Assembly: GCF_031010195.1 (NCBI RefSeq)
Contig: NZ_JAUAMC010000006.1
Span: 62,001 to 126,000 of the forward strand
DNA: 64,000 nt
Source of the DNA: Halomonas sp. SpR8
Lineage (GTDB): Bacteria; Pseudomonadota; Gammaproteobacteria; Pseudomonadales; Halomonadaceae
Direction: 5' to 3'
Position numbers and translations under genes: made by a program
The notes under the pieces: model-generated
Databases searched by the model: none
Told to the model about the DNA's origin: nothing
The model's input: only the letters and a program-made list of their open reading frames with translations
In this document: piece by piece, positions 52,680 through 61,924 of the stretch
How positions within the stretch are numbered: position 1 is the first letter of the stretch
Layout of the letters: each line of letters opens with the position of its first letter

Positions 52680-53786
52680 CTATTCAGCGGTACTGTGCAA
52701 CACGCCGCGGTTAATTTGATCCTCTTCGATGGACTCGAAAAGTGCTTTAAAATTGCCCTCTCCAAAACCATCATCGCCTTTACGCTGGATAAACTCGAAG
52801 AAGATAGGCCCAATGACCGTTTTTGAGAAAATTTGTAGCAAAATTCGGGTTTCGCCGCCGCCCACGACACCTTCGCCGTCAATCAAAATGCCACGGCTAC
52901 GCAGTTTATCGAGAGGCTCCTGGTGGTCTTTAACACGCTCTAACGACTTTTCGTAATAGATGCCCGGCGGGCCAGGCATAAATTCGAGCCCCGTATCAGC
53001 GATTAAGTCAGTGCCGGAGTAGATATCGTTCGTTGCAATGGCGATATGCTGAATGCCTTCGCCGTTATATTCGCGCAAGTACTCTTCGATCTGGCTGTGA
53101 TCATCGGCACTTTCGTTAATGGGTATGCGAATTTTACCATCGGGAGAAGTCAATGCACGGCTGGTAAGGCCTGTCATTTTACCGGTGATATCAAAGTAGC
53201 GTATTTCGCGGAAGTTAAAGGTGTCGTGGTAAAACTTATACCACGTGTCCATATTGCCGCGAATAACGTTATGAGTGAGGTGGTCAAGATAGTAAAAACC
53301 AGACCCTTTAGGATTAGGGTCTGCCTCATCGAACCACTCAAATTCGTTTGAATAACAGCTGCCTTTTTCGCCATACGTATCAATAAAGTAAAGCAGCGAG
53401 CCGCCAATACCAACAACTGCAGGTGCATCGATGGATTTATTGCCAGTGAACTCTTCAGCCCCTAACTCAACGGCACGTTTTAGGGCGTGCTGAGCATCAA
53501 CAACGCGCCAAGCCATTGCTGGAGCACAGGGGCCGTGCGCCTCAATAAACGCTGACGCATGCGAGTTAGGCTCACTGTTAAGAAGGTAGTTGATATCGCC
53601 TTGACGATAAACGGTGATCGACTTGTCACGATGTTTTGCAACGGGAACGAAGCCCATTTGCCGAAATAAGCTATCTAATTTTTCCGGCTCGGGGTGTGCA
53701 AATTCAACAAACTCGAAGCCATCTGTGCCCGCTGGGTTTGCATCATTTATGGTTGCTTTGGGTGCGTCATGAGGGAAGGGGCCCAT
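52680..53786 (-). CDS. hpd: 4-hydroxyphenylpyruvate dioxygenase
   Basis: A protein of 368 residues. The ATG at 53786 is chosen (AAAGGAGAGAT upstream); an in-frame start 165 bp upstream lies in the operator region. Fe(II) ligands: His in LDHLTHNVIRGNM, His in IQHIAIATND and Glu in FFEFIQRKG. It converts 4-hydroxyphenylpyruvate to homogentisate with O2. It is divergent from an AsnC-type regulator followed by TyrR. Homogentisate dioxygenase and the later genes are not in the window. Confidence 0.96.
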   Translation of the reverse strand: MGPFPHDAPKATINDANPAGTDGFEFVEFAHPEPEKLDSLFRQMGFVPVAKHRDKSITVYRQGDINYLLNSEPNSHASAFIEAHGPCAPAMAWRVVDAQHALKRAVELGAEEFTGNKSIDAPAVVGIGGSLLYFIDTYGEKGSCYSNEFEWFDEADPNPKGSGFYYLDHLTHNVIRGNMDTWYKFYHDTFNFREIRYFDITGKMTGLTSRALTSPDGKIRIPINESADDHSQIEEYLREYNGEGIQHIAIATNDIYSGTDLIADTGLEFMPGPPGIYYEKSLERVKDHQEPLDKLRSRGILIDGEGVVGGGETRILLQIFSKTVIGPIFFEFIQRKGDDGFGEGNFKALFESIEEDQINRGVLHSTAE

Positions 53787-53848
53787 CGATATCTCTCCTT
53801 TATTGTCTTGTTGGGTGACAAGTTCAGTATAGGGAAGAGCCGGTACAA

Positions 53849-53869
53849 TTAGGTTGCAAACTAACCTAA
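53849..53869. promoter_or_regulatory. TTAGGTT-N7-AACCTAA inverted repeat, probable AsnC-type operator
   Basis: Perfect 7-bp arms with a 7-bp spacer, between divergent hpd and the AsnC/Lrp gene. It is placed to control both. Confidence 0.65.
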
Positions 53870-53914
53870 GATGCAGCCAAATAGTGCACGGTATGTGCGC
53901 AATTGGAGTGTTAT

Positions 53915-54391
53915 ATGCACGAAATTTCTTTAGATCGTTATGATCTTGCAATTTTGGCAGAGTTACAAAAGAATTCAGCCCTCACCAATTCAGAATTGGG
54001 AGAGCGCGTCAGCCTGTCTCCCTCGCAGTGCTCCCGGCGCAAAGCACGGTTAGAAGCCGAAGGTGTCATTAAGGGGTATTCGGCTAGGCTTGATGCTTCC
54101 AGCCTGGGGTTTGGGTTGCGTGCCATCACCAGAGTTAATCTCAAAGCTCATGGTGAAAGCATGGATGATGATTTTGTGACGTTACTGACGAAGCATGCCA
54201 TGGTTCGTGAGGCCTATTCTGTGTCGGGAGACGCAGACTATGTGTTACATATCATCGCCAAGGATCTAACAGCGTTTTCGGACTTTATTCATCACCATTT
54301 ATTACCTCATCCTAATGTCACCCAGGTTCGCTCAGAAATAATACTGCGTAGTATGAAAGAAGAGCAGGGGCTGCCAGTGAGTGGTGGCTAA
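53915..54391 (+). CDS. Lrp/AsnC-family regulator of hpd
   Basis: A regulator of 158 residues: N-terminal HTH (LDRYDLAILAELQKNSALT, LSPSQCSRRKARLEAEGVI) and C-terminal RAM ligand domain (VREAYSVSGDADYVLHI). The ATG at 53915 has GGAG 7 nt upstream. Divergence from hpd suggests an HpdR-type role, activating tyrosine catabolism in response to tyrosine or 4-hydroxyphenylpyruvate. tyrR follows after 33 bp. Confidence 0.9.
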   Translation: MHEISLDRYDLAILAELQKNSALTNSELGERVSLSPSQCSRRKARLEAEGVIKGYSARLDASSLGFGLRAITRVNLKAHGESMDDDFVTLLTKHAMVREAYSVSGDADYVLHIIAKDLTAFSDFIHHHLLPHPNVTQVRSEIILRSMKEEQGLPVSGG

Positions 54392-54424
54392 GTAGCTGAG
54401 TTGGTTTTGTGCCGTGAGGGCTCT

Positions 54425-55987
54425 ATGCGTCTTAAATTTTACTGCCAGAATCGAATCGGTATTCTTCGCGATATAGTGGCCCAGTTTGCTGACTACCGAA
54501 TTAATGTCGCTCGGGGCGAGGTAGGGGGTGATCAGGGCAGTACCATCTATTTATATGTTCCAAAATTACTCAATGCGCAGCTACAGACGCTGAAACCGGT
54601 ATTGGAAGCCATCCCTGGCGTGTTTGGTGTTAAGCGCGCCAGCTTGATGCCCAGCGAGCGGCGTCATTTGGAGTTGGATGCGCTGCTGTCCTCGCTTTCT
54701 GATCCAGTGATGTCGATAGATATGCAGGGCCGAATTGTGGCGGCCAATCGTATTGCTGTTCAGGTTTTAGGCGTGCGCGTTCAAGAAGTACCGGGGCTCT
54801 CACTGGATCGTTACCTTGATGAGGTGGATTTGCCCGATTTGATTCGCCGGAACAACTCACGCATCAATGGATTGCGGATCAAACTGAAAGGGGATACCTA
54901 TCTGGCTGATATCGCGCCACTGCACACGGAAGATACTAAGGTTGATTCACTCGCGGGGGCGGTCGTGACGTTACATCGTGCCGACCGTATCGGTGCTCGT
55001 ATTTATCAAGTGCAGCGTCAAGAACTGCGTGGCTTTGAGGCCATCTTTCAGTCGAGTGCGCGATTGGAAACTGTGCTCAACGAGGCGCGGCGTATGGCGC
55101 CCTTAGAGGCACCGTTGTTGATTGTGGGTGAAACGGGAACCGGGAAAGAGCTGGTGGCTAGAGCCTGTCATTTGGCAAGCTCCCGTGGGAAAGCGCCGTT
55201 TGTGGTGCTTAACTGTGCCGGGCTGCCTGAATCAATGGCCGAGACAGAGCTTTTCGGTTACGCCCCCGGTGCCTTCGAAGGCGCTCGGCCGGAAGGTAAG
55301 CTTGGCCTTCTGGAGCTTAACGAAGGTGGCACGGTGTTTCTTGATGAAGTCGGTGAAATGAGCCCCCGGCTGCAGACGAAACTGTTACGTTTTCTTCAAG
55401 ATGGCGGCTTCCGACGCGTGGGGAGCGACGAGGAAACCTTCCTGGATGTCAGAGTGATCTGCGCCACACAACAGAATCTGACTCAGCTGTGTAACGAAGG
55501 GCTGTTTCGTCTCGATCTTTATCACCGGCTCAATGTGCTTTTGCTGCAGGTACCGCCCTTACGCGAATGCTTGGATGGAATTGAGGAATTAGCGGCCTAT
55601 GTGCTGGATCGTGCGGCGCGTCAGATAGGCTGTCCTTTGCCCGAGCTTTCGCCTGCTGCGTTGGAAAAAATCATGCGCTACGACTGGCCGGGCAATGTTC
55701 GACAGCTAGAAAATGTGCTGTTCCAGGCAGTATCGCTGTGTGAAGAGAAGGCCATCCAGCCGGTGCACTTGCGCCTTCCTCACAGAGAGGAGTCGTCTGA
55801 GTTGGCTGGCATTCCATTAGAGGGAAGCTTGAGCGACATGCTGGGAGAGGTGGAAAGAAGCATCTTAACTACGCTGTATCAACAGTACCCTTCTAGCCGC
55901 CAGTTGGGAAAACGATTGGGCGTTTCGCATACAACCGTTGCCAATAAACTCAAACGTTACGGCATTGGTACTCAAGAAGACTCTTAA
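54425..55987 (+). CDS. tyrR: TyrR-type aromatic amino acid regulator
   Basis: A regulator of 520 residues: ACT domain (about 1-75), PAS domain (about 80-190), AAA+ domain with Walker A GETGTGKE at 235-242, and a C-terminal Fis-like helix-turn-helix (SSRQLGKRLGVSHTTVANKL). The sigma-54 contact loop GAFTGA reads GAFEGA at 282-287, so it probably does not work with sigma-54, as known for TyrR. A TyrR box lies 97 bp downstream of its stop, ahead of the transporter gene. The PhhR-like alternative needs an intact loop and is less likely. Confidence 0.92.
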   Translation: MRLKFYCQNRIGILRDIVAQFADYRINVARGEVGGDQGSTIYLYVPKLLNAQLQTLKPVLEAIPGVFGVKRASLMPSERRHLELDALLSSLSDPVMSIDMQGRIVAANRIAVQVLGVRVQEVPGLSLDRYLDEVDLPDLIRRNNSRINGLRIKLKGDTYLADIAPLHTEDTKVDSLAGAVVTLHRADRIGARIYQVQRQELRGFEAIFQSSARLETVLNEARRMAPLEAPLLIVGETGTGKELVARACHLASSRGKAPFVVLNCAGLPESMAETELFGYAPGAFEGARPEGKLGLLELNEGGTVFLDEVGEMSPRLQTKLLRFLQDGGFRRVGSDEETFLDVRVICATQQNLTQLCNEGLFRLDLYHRLNVLLLQVPPLRECLDGIEELAAYVLDRAARQIGCPLPELSPAALEKIMRYDWPGNVRQLENVLFQAVSLCEEKAIQPVHLRLPHREESSELAGIPLEGSLSDMLGEVERSILTTLYQQYPSSRQLGKRLGVSHTTVANKLKRYGIGTQEDS

Positions 55988-56084
55988 AAAGTCCCATGAC
56001 AGGTGAATTAACTGTCACGATTTCTTTACGGGGTGTCAGAAAAATACAACGGCTGGCCCCCGCCCATCGGCATTTCCTTTCAAG

Positions 56085-56102
56085 TGTAACGATTAGTTTA
56101 CA
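56085..56102. promoter_or_regulatory. TyrR box upstream of the NSS transporter
   Basis: TGTAAC-GATTAG-TTTACA matches the TGTAAA-N6-TTTACA TyrR consensus with one mismatch. It lies 215 bp upstream of the transporter start in a gap (55988-56317) without genes. Confidence 0.75.
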
Positions 56103-56317
56103 GTTGTATCCCGCTTATGCGAGCAGCGCCTCGACGAATGCGATTTAAGGCCATTCCTGCCCTATAACTATCCCCATAGACTCTTTATAGATTGCTCTTT
56201 ATGACTGGTTGACTGCAGTTGGTTGGCTTTTATATGCAGCTGATCGCCCTTAAGTAGCTGTTCTAGCTGCTCATAATAAATAGCCTAAAAAACAATATAA
56301 ATGCATAAGGTTTTCCA

Positions 56318-57778
56318 ATGACAACGAAAAATACGCCTCCCAAGACGCTGTGGCTGGGCCGCTGGGGATTTGTACTGGCAGCCACTGGTTCTGCAGTGGG
56401 ACTGGGTAATATCTGGAAGTTTCCTTACATCACTGGCGAGTTCGGGGGTGGTGCTTTCGTGCTGGTCTACCTGGCCTGTATATTGGCGGTCGGCGTCCCT
56501 ATCATGATGGCTGAAATCAGCTTCGGTCGCCGTGGGCGAGGCAGCCCGGTCGACGCTATCCGCCGGGTGGTGCATGAGTCGGGCCATGGTAGCTTCTGGT
56601 CGATCTTCGGTTGGATGGCCATGATATGTGGCTTCATGATTCTGTCGTTCTACGTCGTGGTCGCGGGCTGGTCATTTTCCTATCTGTGGAAGATGCTGAG
56701 CGGAGGGCTGGCGGGTAATAGCGTCGATGACATGGCGGCAATTTTTGCCGCCAATAATGCCAACCCTTTCACGCTAGGCGCTTGGAGCACGCTGGTAACA
56801 GTCCTGACCATGTTCATCGTGGGCAAAGGCGTACAAGCCGGCATTGAAAAGAGCGTCAGTTGGATGATGCCAGGCATGGTGATCATGCTGGGTATACTGA
56901 TCGGTTATGGCGCCTTTTCCGGTGGTTTTGCTGAAGCATGGTCTTTTCTGTTCTCTTTCAATACGGAAGGGTTAAGCAGTGAAGGGTTGTTAGCGGCACT
57001 GGGGCATGCCTTCTTTACCTTGTCGCTCGCCTCTGGCGCGATTCTTACCTACGGCTCTTACCTGCCAGAAGGTCACTCCATCGCGCGCACGACATTCAGC
57101 GTGGCCATTGCCGATACCGTTGTCGCACTAATGGCAGGCTTGGCTATTTTCCCGATTATTTTCGCTAACGGCATGAATCCCGGCCAAGGGCCAGGGTTGA
57201 TCTTCATGAGCTTGCCATTGGCCTTCCAAGCGATGCCGTTTGGTACGCTGTTTGGCGTCCTGTTCTTTGTGATGCTATCGATGGCCGCGCTGACATCGTC
57301 GATCTCGATGATCGAAGCGACCGTGGCCTGGCTCGTGGCAAGCAAAGGAATGACGCGTAAACGGGCATCCTGGGGTGTGGGTATTGTGCTGTGGTTGGTG
57401 AGTACTTTGGCCATGCTGTCATTCAACATGGGCGCGGATTGGACGCTAGCAGGCCGGACTTTCTTCGACTGGCTGGACTACCTAACCTCCCGCTGGATGA
57501 TGCCGTTAGGCGGTTTAGGTACGGCACTCATGGCAGGCTTCCTGCTGCGTACTGAAATATTCAGGCAGGAACTAGGGCTCTCCCGTACCCAGCACACGCT
57601 GTGGCTGTTTATGGTGCGTTACGTTAGCCCGTTAGGCATCGTGCTAATTTTCATCGATGCGCTGGGCCTTGCGACCCTCCAAGTAGGCACTCAGTGGCCG
57701 TGGCTGTTGGCCCTGTTGGTGCTTATCACCGTGGTGGGAGAGTTCGCTAGCCCGCGGCTGCGTCACCAAGCTTCGTAA
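56318..57778 (+). CDS. NSS-family sodium-dependent amino acid transporter (tyrosine candidate)
   Basis: A protein of 486 residues with about 11-12 membrane helices. The neurotransmitter:sodium symporter signature GSAVGLGNIWKFPYITGEFG near the N-terminus holds the sodium and substrate sites; LSMAALTSSISMIEA in TM8 is also typical. The TyrR box and preceding tyrR-hpd genes point to tyrosine or another aromatic amino acid as substrate; bacterial members such as TyrT support this. AAGG precedes the ATG. Confidence 0.92.
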   Translation: MTTKNTPPKTLWLGRWGFVLAATGSAVGLGNIWKFPYITGEFGGGAFVLVYLACILAVGVPIMMAEISFGRRGRGSPVDAIRRVVHESGHGSFWSIFGWMAMICGFMILSFYVVVAGWSFSYLWKMLSGGLAGNSVDDMAAIFAANNANPFTLGAWSTLVTVLTMFIVGKGVQAGIEKSVSWMMPGMVIMLGILIGYGAFSGGFAEAWSFLFSFNTEGLSSEGLLAALGHAFFTLSLASGAILTYGSYLPEGHSIARTTFSVAIADTVVALMAGLAIFPIIFANGMNPGQGPGLIFMSLPLAFQAMPFGTLFGVLFFVMLSMAALTSSISMIEATVAWLVASKGMTRKRASWGVGIVLWLVSTLAMLSFNMGADWTLAGRTFFDWLDYLTSRWMMPLGGLGTALMAGFLLRTEIFRQELGLSRTQHTLWLFMVRYVSPLGIVLIFIDALGLATLQVGTQWPWLLALLVLITVVGEFASPRLRHQAS

Positions 57779-58187
57779 GCCATCAGATAAGTAATTAAGA
57801 AGAGCCATCAAAGCGCTCTCATCTATAGTCGGTGGGGGCGCTTTGCGTTAGAGGGATACGTTGCTTGGGGGGTTAATCAACTCGCTTCACTGTGCCGCTA
57901 AGGCATCAAAGGCTTTGGCGTTAGGGCAATAAGCGATGGCACTTATCAAACGCGGCGCAGTAACCATGATAGTTCTTCCTCAGGTGTTCTTGATGATATC
58001 AGTACCAACCGGTAAGAGATGAATGATCTTGATGGGGGGGGGATGGTTTTAATTGAAACTTAAAGGGGCAGGTTAACTATGGGAAGAGAGAGGTAGATGA
58101 AGGTGGTTGCTTGTATGGCGTCATCAGTCTGTGAGGGCTGCTCTCGCCGTCCAGCATGCGCAGCGGCGAGAACATTTAATTTCCACT
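57779..58187. other. gene-free stretch between convergent genes
   Basis: Contains a CAAAGCGC/GCGCTTTG inverted repeat at about 57807-57846 that may end transcription of the NSS gene, and a run of nine G near 58034. No reading frame is convincing. Confidence 0.5.
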
Positions 58188-59243
58188 TCAGTGGCTAACA
58201 ACATCCGCTGCGATACTTTCTTCAGTCGCCTCATTGGCTAACTGTTCATGAAAGAAGGCAAGCGCTGCTGGCGTGTCAACATCACGACTTTTTACTGACT
58301 CACTCCAGGCATCCTGCAAATTGCTAGCGACGCCCCGCAGGTAGTCAATGTCTTGTTCCGATGCCTGGGTAAAAGTCGCGCCATTTTCCTCACCAAACTC
58401 AACACCGCGCTGGTCGGATACATCCATCATGTAGCCAAACAAGCGTGAAAGTCGCTCACCCGATACGCTTTCAATCGCCGCGCGGTCTTCGTCTGATACT
58501 TGATCCCAAAACATGGGATTCATGACAATTGCAAAGCTGCCGCGGTAGAAGCCGCCATCTACGGTAAGGGTATGCGGGGCTACTTCAGCGACACGAAAGC
58601 TACGCAAGCTTTCAAGCGTTAGCATGGCTCCGTCAACAACCCCCTGAGAGGCGGCCTCGTAGGTGCCAGTGGGAGGAATGGCGACACCGGTCACGGACAT
58701 TGCCTCGGCTAAACCACTCATCACCCCGCCGCCCACGCGCAGCCGTTTGCCCGCAAGCTCATCAATTGAGCTAATTTGATCACGGGTAAATATTTGGCCA
58801 GGGCCATGTACACCCATCGCAACCACATCGACGCCGCGATGCTCATTGGCTTGCTGCAGATATTCTTGATGGGTATGCCAATACGCAGCGGAAGCATCTT
58901 CTGAGGAAAATTCCTCAAACGTAGGGAATTCAGGCAACTGCGTTGCTAGAAAGCGGCCCGCCATATGGGCGTGAAAAATCCAGCTGGCATCCGCAATACC
59001 ATCCGCAACGATCTCCATTTGTGCCGGTGGAGGCCCCATATCGTGCACTACTTCTACCGTGACACGGTCATCAGTGGCTTCTTCAATCCACGCCTTCCAG
59101 GTCGGCCAAACAATGGTATTAATACCGTGATTCGGCCCACCCCACGTGCTAACGGTGATCGTTGCCTGCGCAAGTGCAGACATACTGAACGCCATGCTTG
59201 AAAGCGCGATAGCACCCATGAGTAAGCGAGCTGGTTGTTTCAT
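58188..59243 (-). CDS. TRAP transporter solute-binding protein (orphan)
   Basis: A periplasmic receptor of 351 residues. Signal peptide with cleavage near ALA-QA; the mature protein starts TITVSTWGGPNHGINTIVWP. The ligand-gripping KRLRVGGGVMSGLAEAM stretch and QGVVDGAMLTLESLRSF follow the DctP pattern. GGAG lies 8 nt before the ATG. No DctQM genes adjoin, as for the other TRAP receptor at 885-1880, to which it is only distantly similar. Ligand unknown. Confidence 0.88.
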   Translation of the reverse strand: MKQPARLLMGAIALSSMAFSMSALAQATITVSTWGGPNHGINTIVWPTWKAWIEEATDDRVTVEVVHDMGPPPAQMEIVADGIADASWIFHAHMAGRFLATQLPEFPTFEEFSSEDASAAYWHTHQEYLQQANEHRGVDVVAMGVHGPGQIFTRDQISSIDELAGKRLRVGGGVMSGLAEAMSVTGVAIPPTGTYEAASQGVVDGAMLTLESLRSFRVAEVAPHTLTVDGGFYRGSFAIVMNPMFWDQVSDEDRAAIESVSGERLSRLFGYMMDVSDQRGVEFGEENGATFTQASEQDIDYLRGVASNLQDAWSESVKSRDVDTPAALAFFHEQLANEATEESIAADVVSH

Positions 59244-59550
59244 GCGGAAACTCCAAAACGACGTTATTAACGTCTGTGTTGTTATTGGTAACGCCTAACA
59301 CTGAGCAAGTGGCGCCTTCTCAGGTGGCGTAAATCACATCGCCTACCTTGCCTCTAGATAGTTTCAATTGCAACCAATTTGAGAATGTTGGCCGTCATAC
59401 TTAAGTCTATTTTTCTGATGTTATGCTTGGTTCTCGAAATCTCAGCAGCTCTTCGCAGTTAATGGTGTGACGGTCATCGGTGGCGATTATGCTTAGGACA
59501 GCTACTACGCAATCCGACTCAAGCCGGTCCCACGATTCCTAGGAGGACTC

Positions 59551-59655
59551 ATGAACTGTCTAACCAGCGACATACAAGCATTTGAAGCCCACGCAACTGG
59601 AGCTGACCGGCGCATCATCGGCCCGCATTTACTCCGAAAGCCACGGTGGTGTTAG
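59551..59655 (+). CDS. 34-codon reading frame with a strong ribosome site
   Basis: ATG at 59551 follows AGGAGG at ideal distance and opens MNCLTSDIQAFEAH, ending at TAG 59653-59655. It is too short to place in a family. It may be the 5' end of a gene lost by deletion, or a small protein. The rest of 59244-59801 shows no gene. Confidence 0.35.
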   Translation: MNCLTSDIQAFEAHATGADRRIIGPHLLRKPRWC

Positions 59656-59801
59656 CGCGCTCGACCCTGAGCTTCGCGTCGATGTGTCACCAGCCATTAC
59701 GATATATCCCCGAGATATAGAGAAGTGTCCGCGCCCCTGGGCACGGGAGCGGTACCGACAGATCGTCCGATGGCTCTTATCGTTGCTTCCCATGCTCCCT
59801 G

Positions 59802-60731
59802 TCAATCACGATCAGGACGATTCTCGGGCAAGAAGAAGGGGCGAGTGAAGTCGGCTGCGTCGCTGAGGCGGTGGGTGAGTTCATCAAGCAGCTGAATACG
59901 TACCCCACCATGGTACAGCGCGTAGTAACCGATCGCAGGCAGAGGGGGGGTGGTCTCGAGGATCTCCAGTCCCTGCTCGCGGGCAAAACGCTGGACACAG
60001 AGTTTAGGTAATACGCTAATGCCACGCCCTGCTGCCACTAGGCCAACCAGCGCCAGCAAATTATCGGCAGTCAGGTTGGCGGCGGCCACACCCTGGTGGG
60101 AGAGCCAGCGGTTTACGTCCTGTGCGAATCCGGAGCGCTTGCCCTGGCTGATCAGGGTGTAGCGTTCGAGCGCCCCTATGGTAATGGGGCGGTAGCCGTC
60201 CACCAGGCCCTCTCTGGCCATGAAGGCCATCTCCACTTCCTCCAACAGCCGGGCTTCCACACCCGGCTGGGCGAAGGCCTCAGGGGCCTGGGGTATCACC
60301 ACCAGATCCAACTCTCCATCCTGAAACTGCTGGTACAGGGTACGGCTCATATCGATGGTGACATCTAACCGTATATCGGGTCGCTCGATTGTGTAATCCC
60401 GAAGAAAGCCCGGGAGCCAGGTAAGGACGGCCAGATCGGTGAAGCCGATACGCACACGATGCAGCGTGCGCTCGGGTTGCTCATTGAGCTCAAGGATGTG
60501 CTTTGCACCGTCGAGCGTCGTGTAGGCCAGCTCCAGCAGCCGTTCACCCTCCTCGGTCAGTTGTGCGTTGCGGCGGGACCGATCGAAGAGACGCAGGCCG
60601 GTGGCCTGCTCCAGCTCGGAGATGCGCTTTGAAACGGTGGACTGCGTCGCGTTGAGGCGCTGGGAGGCGCGCTCGAACGTGCCGAGCTCGACCACTTGGA
60701 CGAAAGTTTCGAGCTGCTTGAGGGTCAACAT
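59802..60731 (-). CDS. LysR-family regulator divergent from TctCBA cluster 2
   Basis: A regulator of 309 residues with a canonical LysR HTH (LKQLETFVQVVELGTFERAS, TQSTVSKRISELEQATGLRL) and an effector domain. It is transcribed away from the second tctC gene across a 179-bp region. LysR proteins usually regulate the divergent operon, so this one probably senses the acid carried by TctCBA. The C-terminal end PFFLPENRPDRD is hydrophilic. Confidence 0.92.
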   Translation of the reverse strand: MLTLKQLETFVQVVELGTFERASQRLNATQSTVSKRISELEQATGLRLFDRSRRNAQLTEEGERLLELAYTTLDGAKHILELNEQPERTLHRVRIGFTDLAVLTWLPGFLRDYTIERPDIRLDVTIDMSRTLYQQFQDGELDLVVIPQAPEAFAQPGVEARLLEEVEMAFMAREGLVDGYRPITIGALERYTLISQGKRSGFAQDVNRWLSHQGVAAANLTADNLLALVGLVAAGRGISVLPKLCVQRFAREQGLEILETTPPLPAIGYYALYHGGVRIQLLDELTHRLSDAADFTRPFFLPENRPDRD

Positions 60732-60910
60732 GGCATTACCGAATGATGAAAATTAAGACTCTTAATATATGCAATTTATTCGCTTTTTTGAAAGTGTGGA
60801 GTGCTTTTAATGTAGTGGGTGAGTGCTCAGCAGCATCAGGCTAGGGGTGTAGTACCCGGGTGAACAACCTGCATGGCTCTCAAAACATAATAGTAACAAG
60901 GAGTAAGACG

Positions 60911-61900
60911 ATGAAGACTCACCCTATATCGGTACGGAAGGCGGTCTTAGGCGCGATGGCGACGCTGTTAGTGAATGGTCTGAGTACGTCGACTCTGGCG
61001 GCAGACTACCCCAGCAAGCCGATCCAGATGATTGTTGCGTTCGGCGCTGGAGGCAGCACCGATACCATGGCGCGCATCTTCGCCAAGTACGCCGAGGAGG
61101 AGCTTGGCGAGCGTCTGGTAGTAGTCAACCGGCCAGGTGCCGGCGGCGAACTGGGCTGGGTGCACTTAGCCAATGCTGCCCCGGACGGCTATACGATCGG
61201 TTTAATCAACTCACCGGTGGTGGAAGTCTACCCGTTCACGCGTGAGGAGACCGTTGGCTACTCCCTCGAAGACATCCGCCCGTTGGCCAACGTGATCACC
61301 GACCCGGGCATGCTCGTGGTCGCCACAAACAGTCCCTACCAGACCCTGGGTGACTTTGTCGCAGCGGTGAAGGACGACCCTAAGTCGATTATTGTCTCCC
61401 ACGAGGGTGTCGGTGGTGACGATCACCTTGCGGCCCTCAACTTCGCCGCCGAAGCGGATATCGACCTCAACTTCGTCGCCTACAACGGCAATGCCGAGGC
61501 AACCGCCTCGCTGTTGGGGGGCCATATCACAGCCTTCGCAGGCAATATGTCGGAAGCAGTTATCCAGATTCAGGAAGGCAAGGCGCGCGGCCTAGCGATA
61601 TGGTCTGAAGAGCGGGGCGAGCCGATTCCTGATGTGCCTACTGGGCATGAGCAGGGATATGACGTTTTGGCCGCGGCATCACGCGGATTTGCTGTTCCGG
61701 CGGACGTGCCTCAGGAGATCTATGACACCTTGCTGGACGTGACTCGCAAAGTCGTCGAGAACCCCGAATTCCGCGCCGAGATGGGCCGACTCAACATGCC
61801 GGTCAATCCCATTTACGGGCAGGAGTATGTCGACTTTATCCACGATAGTCACGACCGGATGAAGGCGCTCTGGGAACAGAATCCCTGGACCGAGCAGTAA
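60911..61900 (+). CDS. tctC: TTT-family solute-binding protein (TctC/Bug), cluster 2
   Basis: A periplasmic receptor of 329 residues. The ATG at 60911 follows AAGGAGT and starts a signal peptide (cleavage near LAA-DY). Bug features: YPSKPIQMIVAFGAGGSTDT and NRPGAGGELGWVHLANAAPD. An acidic residue-rich C-lobe is typical. First gene of a complete tctCBA set; ligand unknown. Confidence 0.94.
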   Translation: MKTHPISVRKAVLGAMATLLVNGLSTSTLAADYPSKPIQMIVAFGAGGSTDTMARIFAKYAEEELGERLVVVNRPGAGGELGWVHLANAAPDGYTIGLINSPVVEVYPFTREETVGYSLEDIRPLANVITDPGMLVVATNSPYQTLGDFVAAVKDDPKSIIVSHEGVGGDDHLAALNFAAEADIDLNFVAYNGNAEATASLLGGHITAFAGNMSEAVIQIQEGKARGLAIWSEERGEPIPDVPTGHEQGYDVLAAASRGFAVPADVPQEIYDTLLDVTRKVVENPEFRAEMGRLNMPVNPIYGQEYVDFIHDSHDRMKALWEQNPWTEQ

Positions 61901-61924
61901 ACGGACGCCTGGAGGGATAGCCCC

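Noticed and set aside
54425..55987. sigma-54-dependent activator role for the tyrR product
   Set aside because: The GAFTGA contact loop is replaced by GAFEGA, and no -24/-12 promoter was noticed ahead of the transporter gene.
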